Source: CAMDPA01 sp050186055
GTDB lineage: Bacteria > Pseudomonadota > Alphaproteobacteria > Rhizobiales > Hyphomicrobiaceae
Assembly (NCBI GenBank): GCA_050186055.1
Contig: JBFWYV010000165.1
Location: 1-10,946 of the forward strand
Length of the DNA: 10,946 nucleotides
Reading direction: 5' to 3'
Shown: piece by piece, positions 8,026-10,946 of the stretch
Numbering within the stretch: the stretch's first letter is position 1
Layout of the letters: every line of letters starts with the position of its first letter
Translations under genes and position numbers: made by a program
The notes under the pieces: model-generated
What the model saw: the letters and a program-made list of their open reading frames with translations, nothing else
Told to the model about the DNA's origin: nothing
Database searches by the model: none

Positions 8026-8175
8026 GCGGAAGATATCTCCCTCCGGAAACCAAGGCATTGTTGCCCGGCTCGCGGCAGCCTTCGCAGAGGCCGGCCCCAT
8101 GTACGCGGGACTTGCGCTCGGCTCACGCGGTCTCTACGTCAGCGGCCAACGCTGCAACGCTTTTGAGGCAACGAC

Positions 8176-8889
8176 ATGGAGCTGCGCTCCAATCCACTCT
8201 CGCCTGGGAGCCACATAAGCGCACCTCGCGCCGTTTTCCATGCAGGAATGGTCGCGGCGCTGCTGATAGCTGTATTTTCGCTTCTCTTGCTGGCGCCCGC
8301 CCATGGCGCCGGCGCGGCTAAGCCGGTTCAGATCATCGCATTCGGCGACAGCCTGACAGCCGGACTCGGCGTTGCGCCGTCAGCGGCATTCCCGGCGAAG
8401 CTGCAGAAGGCGTTGGAAGCGAAGGGGATCGCGGCGGAGGTCGCCAATGCGGGCGTCTCCGGCGACACTACATCGGCAGGTCTCGAACGGCTGGACTGGG
8501 CGGTGCCCGACAACACCGACATCGTCATCGTCGAGCTTGGCGCCAACGACATGCTGCGCGGCCTGCCGCCGTCGGCAGCGCGCGCCAGCCTCGACAGCAT
8601 CATCGCGCGGCTGAAAGCGAAGGGCACGCGCCCGGTGCTGGTCGGCATGCGCTCGCTCAAGAACTGGGGACAGGCGTACGCCGACGCGTTCGAGGCGATC
8701 TATCCCGCGCTCGCAAAAAAGCACGGTATCCCGCTCTATCCGTTCTTCCTCGACGGCGTCGCCGCCCGCCCCGGCTTCAACCAGAACGACGGCATCCATC
8801 CCAACGCCCAGGGCGTCGACGAGATCGTCCGCCGCCTCCTGCCCACGATCGAACGGGTCATTGCGGAGGTGAGGCGCGCCAAGGGATAG
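8176..8889 (+). CDS. tesA: Arylesterase / GDSL (SGNH) hydrolase, TesA-like
   Basis: 237 residues. An N-terminal signal sequence with a long n-region has its hydrophobic core at about 25-41 and probable cleavage around AHGAGA (42-47), placing the enzyme in the periplasm. The SGNH blocks are complete: block I FGDSLTAG with Ser59, block II GVSGDT with Gly96, block III GAND with Asn124, and block V DGIHPN with Asp205 and His208. TesA-type enzymes hydrolyse aryl esters, thioesters and lysophospholipids; substrate range cannot be read from sequence. GAGG at 8165-8168, seven bases before the ATG at 8176, supports this start. The internal ATG at 8248 would leave a shorter n-region and has no properly spaced site. 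It is divergent from the ABC ATPase gene across about 150 bases, the same pairing as tesA/ybbAP in E. coli. Confidence 0.93.
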   Translation: MELRSNPLSPGSHISAPRAVFHAGMVAALLIAVFSLLLLAPAHGAGAAKPVQIIAFGDSLTAGLGVAPSAAFPAKLQKALEAKGIAAEVANAGVSGDTTSAGLERLDWAVPDNTDIVIVELGANDMLRGLPPSAARASLDSIIARLKAKGTRPVLVGMRSLKNWGQAYADAFEAIYPALAKKHGIPLYPFFLDGVAARPGFNQNDGIHPNAQGVDEIVRRLLPTIERVIAEVRRAKG

Positions 8890-9092
8890 GCAATATGAGA
8901 ACGGCTTAGCGAATCTTGCCGGTTTAGTCGGCCAGCCCGAACCGAACTGCCCCGCCGTCTTCATTCCGTCGGATGACAAATCCGTCGAGCAGGCTCCCTC
9001 AGTCGGAAGGCAACCGGGAGGCCAGCTCGATTATCGTCTGTATTCAGCGGGACGTCCGTCACCGGCTGGCCCCGGTCCCGATGCGATGTGCC
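8890..9092. other. 203-base gap between tesA and the Bug-type gene (convergent 3' ends)
   Basis: No open frame worth calling and no RNA gene seen. A small hairpin, ACCGG (9061-9065) with CCGGT (9072-9076), lies just past the Bug gene stop on the minus strand, with an alternative outer pairing CGGGAC (9048-9053) to GTCCCG (9075-9080). Neither has a T tract, so I do not call a terminator. This gap marks the change from the conserved ybbPA-tesA block to less typical DNA. Confidence 0.35.
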
Positions 9093-10124
9093 TTACTCGC
9101 CTGCCTTGAGCGCGTTCCGCACCCGCTCGATCGTCTCTTTCGGAGAGTTGATAAGGCGTTCGACATCGCTCTGAAGCTGCTGCCCCGTTGTCGGGTTGAC
9201 ATCCATTTTGCGATTATTCACTTCCGCGAGATACTCAGGCGAATGGACGGCTTGGTCGAACGCCTTGCGCAGCATGGCCACGCGGTCAGCCGGTACGCCT
9301 TCGGCCGCGCCGAGCGAGCGTCCAAGCGCGTTGCTCAAAGCCAGGAAGTCGAGCGCCATGCGGTCAGCATCGGTCTTCGCCGTCTCTGAAATCGTCGGTA
9401 CGTCGGAAAGTTGTGCAGTGCGCTTTACGGTGACCTGGGCGAGATAACTGATCTTATTGTCAGCAATCCAGTCCGGCTTGACGGTTTGAACAGTGGCGGC
9501 CACCGTCGTCACGCCGTGCACTTCGCCCCGCTCCATGGCAAGGAAGATATCGCTTATTCCCTTGAAGCCGGAAATGACCTTGAAGCGCGTGCCGAGCACG
9601 GCGTTCATGACCAGCGGTACGATTGTCGTATCGGAGCCGGACCCGGTGCTGCCGAGCACCAACTGCGCGCTCTTTGCGCCTTCCACGGTTTTGGTCGGCG
9701 AGTTATTCCAAATTGCGATGGCACCTGGCGAATCCGCCATGCTGCCGATCCATTGGATCTTCGCCGCATCGTACTTCACGCGGCTCGGTGATAAGACTTG
9801 CGTCATCGCGATCATCTTGTTCGGCATTAGCAGCGCCGTACCGTCTTTGGGAGCGACGTTTGTGACATAGTTTGCCGCCGCCACGCCACCGGCCCCCGGC
9901 ATGTTGACGCCGATGACAGTGGGGGAGCCAGGCAGGAACCGCCCCATATGCTGCCCTACCGCTCGGGCATAAAGCGTGTAAGCGCCCCCAGGTCCGGCCG
10001 GAATATAGATCGAGATCGTTTTGCCCTTGAAGAAGTCATCTTGTGCGTAGGCAGACGAATTTGCAGTCAAGTACGACGCCGCGACGGCGGCGGACATCAG
10101 TGCCACCCTATATGCTCTGATCAT
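9093..10124 (-). CDS. Bug/TctC family tripartite tricarboxylate transporter substrate-binding protein
   Basis: 343 residues. A signal peptide with likely cleavage after AYA (residue 27, before QDD) points to a periplasmic protein. Bug-family landmarks are FKGKTISIYIPAGPGGAY (32-49), the substrate-loop region VNMPGAGGVAAANYV (73-87), and PKDGTALLM (92-100). Also present are VLGSTGSGSD in the middle and the C-terminal lobe with GVPADRVAMLRKAFDQAV. Bug proteins bind organic acids or similar small ligands for TctAB-type transporters or for sensing. No tctA or tctB gene is in the window, so it may be an orphan, as is common where the family is expanded. AAAGGA (plus-strand 10133-10138) eight bases upstream supports the ATG at 10124. 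The ligand cannot be assigned. Composition is less GC-rich than the genes to the left. Confidence 0.92.
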   Translation of the reverse strand: MIRAYRVALMSAAVAASYLTANSSAYAQDDFFKGKTISIYIPAGPGGAYTLYARAVGQHMGRFLPGSPTVIGVNMPGAGGVAAANYVTNVAPKDGTALLMPNKMIAMTQVLSPSRVKYDAAKIQWIGSMADSPGAIAIWNNSPTKTVEGAKSAQLVLGSTGSGSDTTIVPLVMNAVLGTRFKVISGFKGISDIFLAMERGEVHGVTTVAATVQTVKPDWIADNKISYLAQVTVKRTAQLSDVPTISETAKTDADRMALDFLALSNALGRSLGAAEGVPADRVAMLRKAFDQAVHSPEYLAEVNNRKMDVNPTTGQQLQSDVERLINSPKETIERVRNALKAGE

Positions 10125-10257
10125 TCTAATTTTCCTTTGGTTTGTTGGCGCTAGGCGGCGTCAAAATGTTCAGGCCGCAAACGCGGGTCAAGGCAAAGCA
10201 ACGAAAAGAAATTGGTCCGGTCTAGTGTGCCGCACCTCAAGAGAATTACTTCAATGA

Positions 10258-10298
10258 AATTGCCTGCAGACTGTTCAATTGCCTCGTGCAATTGGCAA
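10258..10298. repeat. Repeated AATTGCC-type words, possible operator upstream of the Bug-type gene
   Basis: AATTGCCT occurs at 10258-10265 and again at 10277-10284, and a related AATTGGCA is at 10290-10297. The second and third also form inverted repeats: CAATTG (10276-10281) with CAATTG (10289-10294), and TTGCC (10279-10283) with GGCAA (10294-10298) across ten bases. The spacing and dyad resemble a regulator-binding region such as a LysR-type site. It lies about 135-175 bases upstream of the Bug gene start in otherwise gene-free DNA. The repeats are seen; the regulatory role is inference. Confidence 0.35.
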
Positions 10299-10333
10299 CG
10301 TATTGGGCAGCATTTCGCGCGACGGCCGAGCGA

Positions 10334-10804
10334 TTATGGAAATGGGTGGTCGGGCGAGGGGGGATGAGGGGGCGGGACTCTCGCCGCTAGGTATCTGCCT
10401 ATCCAATGAACGTGAGATCCGTCGGCAGCAAAAACGAAACGTTCAGCTTGCGCTGCGGAGCGTACATTGAATTTCTTGCGAAGACGGCGCCGCGTGAGCC
10501 TCCTAACCTTGTCAAAGACGTCTTGGCTATTGGTCGCGAGGAAGATGTGTTTCGGCGTAAGTGGCAGAGCCCACAGCCATGGGGCACCCTCTTCAAATAG
10601 CCCCTTGATCCGTATCAGTGGGCGATCCGCCAACACGAACGTTCCGTCACAATCGCCCAGTTCGATGATGTGCCAAATCGCATTGACCAACTGGCACCCG
10701 GTATCCGCCCGATCAGCAAGATTTCTAACAATGTTTTCGAATGACCGCTCGTGTAAGAGGGTACCATCGCCATGTTGATCCCACCATTGGGATAGACTCA
10801 GCAA
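10334..10804 (-). CDS. DUF4238-like protein, probable C-terminal fragment
   Basis: 156 codons from a TTG at 10804 to TAA at 10334. The middle and end resemble the C-terminal half of DUF4238 proteins: FVLADRPLIRI (56-66), WALPLTPKHIFLATN (78-92), and NVRSAAQAERFVFAADGSH (113-131). DUF4238 has no firmly known function to my knowledge, and members are usually nearly 300 residues or longer, with an N-terminal HHxVP-type segment. That half is missing: the frame is open only back to a TGA at 10832-10834, and none of the minus-strand frames to the window edge shows it. GAGGG four bases before the TTG could serve as a binding site, so a short protein may be made, but a decayed 5'-truncated gene is more likely. 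The last 15 residues are proline-rich and encoded by a G-run region. The surrounding DNA is more AT-rich than the left of the window. Confidence 0.5.
   Translation of the reverse strand: MLSLSQWWDQHGDGTLLHERSFENIVRNLADRADTGCQLVNAIWHIIELGDCDGTFVLADRPLIRIKGLFEEGAPWLWALPLTPKHIFLATNSQDVFDKVRRLTRRRLRKKFNVRSAAQAERFVFAADGSHVHWIGRYLAARVPPPHPPSPDHPFP
10344..10376 (+). other. G-quadruplex-type motif
   Basis: On the plus strand five runs of three or more G occur within 33 bases: 10344-10346, 10352-10354, 10358-10363, 10368-10372 and 10374-10376, with loops of 5, 3, 4 and 1 bases. This satisfies the canonical G3+N1-7 rule. It lies inside the 3' end of the DUF4238-like gene, on its template-complementary strand. 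Confidence 0.6.
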
Positions 10805-10810
10805 AATACC

Positions 10811-10894
10811 CTCGCGACTAAGAGCCCGTCCTCAAAGTTCTTGAGTCCGGAGAATCGGTTGTGATTCTGTAGGGTCGTGCGCGTGATTCGCGAG
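10811..10894. repeat. Nested inverted repeats upstream of the right-edge frame
   Basis: Outer arms CTCGCGA (10811-10817) and TCGCGAG (10888-10894) are perfect inverted copies. Between them lie two small dyads: CTCAA/TTGAG (10831-10835 and 10841-10845) and AGAATC/GATTCT (10851-10856 and 10863-10868). Together they could fold into a branched structure. Short arms mean chance cannot be excluded. Confidence 0.35.
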
Positions 10895-10905
10895 CGGGAC
10901 CCACG

Positions 10906-10946
10906 ATGTGTACCAACGATAACCGGAAGGCCTACGAACGCAAGCA
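10906..10946 (+). CDS. Possible start of a gene running off the right edge
   Basis: ATG at 10906 opens a frame of thirteen complete codons (MCTNDNRKAYERK) still open at the window end. The frame is closed upstream by TAG at 10870, so this ATG would be the natural start. A GGGA six bases upstream is a weak ribosome binding site. Too little is visible to assign a family, and the frame may be fortuitous. Confidence 0.25.
   Translation, partial: MCTNDNRKAYERK

Noticed and set aside
9048..9080. Overlapping short hairpins past the end of the Bug-type gene
   Set aside because: Arms of only 5-6 bases, mutually exclusive pairings and no T tract; not enough for a terminator call.
10832..10946. Minus-strand frames that might hold the missing N-terminal half of the DUF4238-like gene
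   Set aside because: All three frames were read by eye. None shows an HHxVP-type or other DUF4238 N-terminal segment, so a simple frameshift does not explain the truncation within this window.

Overview
The window is GC-rich chromosomal DNA that looks alphaproteobacterial, most likely from Bradyrhizobium, Rhodopseudomonas or a relative. This rests on gene content (DUF2794, DUF1223, a YccA/BI-1 protein next to a ybbP-ybbA/tesA cluster, an orphan Bug-type binding protein) and on strong G/C third-position bias. It is inference from remembered family resemblance; no search was run. No rRNA, tRNA, CRISPR array or complete insertion sequence was seen.

Layout. 1-753 (+) is the C-terminal part of an MmgE/PrpD family protein cut by the left edge. 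It converges on a DMT/EamA permease at 778-1758 (-). That permease diverges from an exported DUF1223 CxxC protein at 2048-2779 (+), which is followed by a probable terminator. After a 452-base gap comes DUF2794 (3232-3639, +), best started at a TTG with a strong ribosome binding site. A perfect 10-bp GC hairpin at 3671-3697 separates it from the convergent BI-1/YccA protein (3738-4535, -), which has its own sigma70-like promoter. Next are a large FtsX-type ABC permease (4739-7327, -) and its ATPase (7324-8025, -), with stop and start codons overlapping. They are divergent from the GDSL esterase tesA (8176-8889, +). This is the same arrangement as ybbP-ybbA/tesA in enterobacteria.

To the right of tesA the character changes. 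A single Bug/TctC-type solute-binding protein (9093-10124, -) has no visible transporter partner. It is followed by AT-richer DNA holding repeated AATTGCCT-like words, a DUF4238-like C-terminal fragment (10334-10804, -), a G-quadruplex-type run and a group of nested inverted repeats. At the right edge is the possible start of another gene. This end looks like an accessory insertion beside a conserved core block.

How the genes work together. The only clear functional unit is the ABC ATPase/permease pair, probably tied to tesA through shared envelope or lipid-linked function, since the divergent neighbourhood is conserved. The other genes appear to be independent transcription units. I found no convincing previously undescribed multi-gene system. 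The least explained part is 10125-10946.
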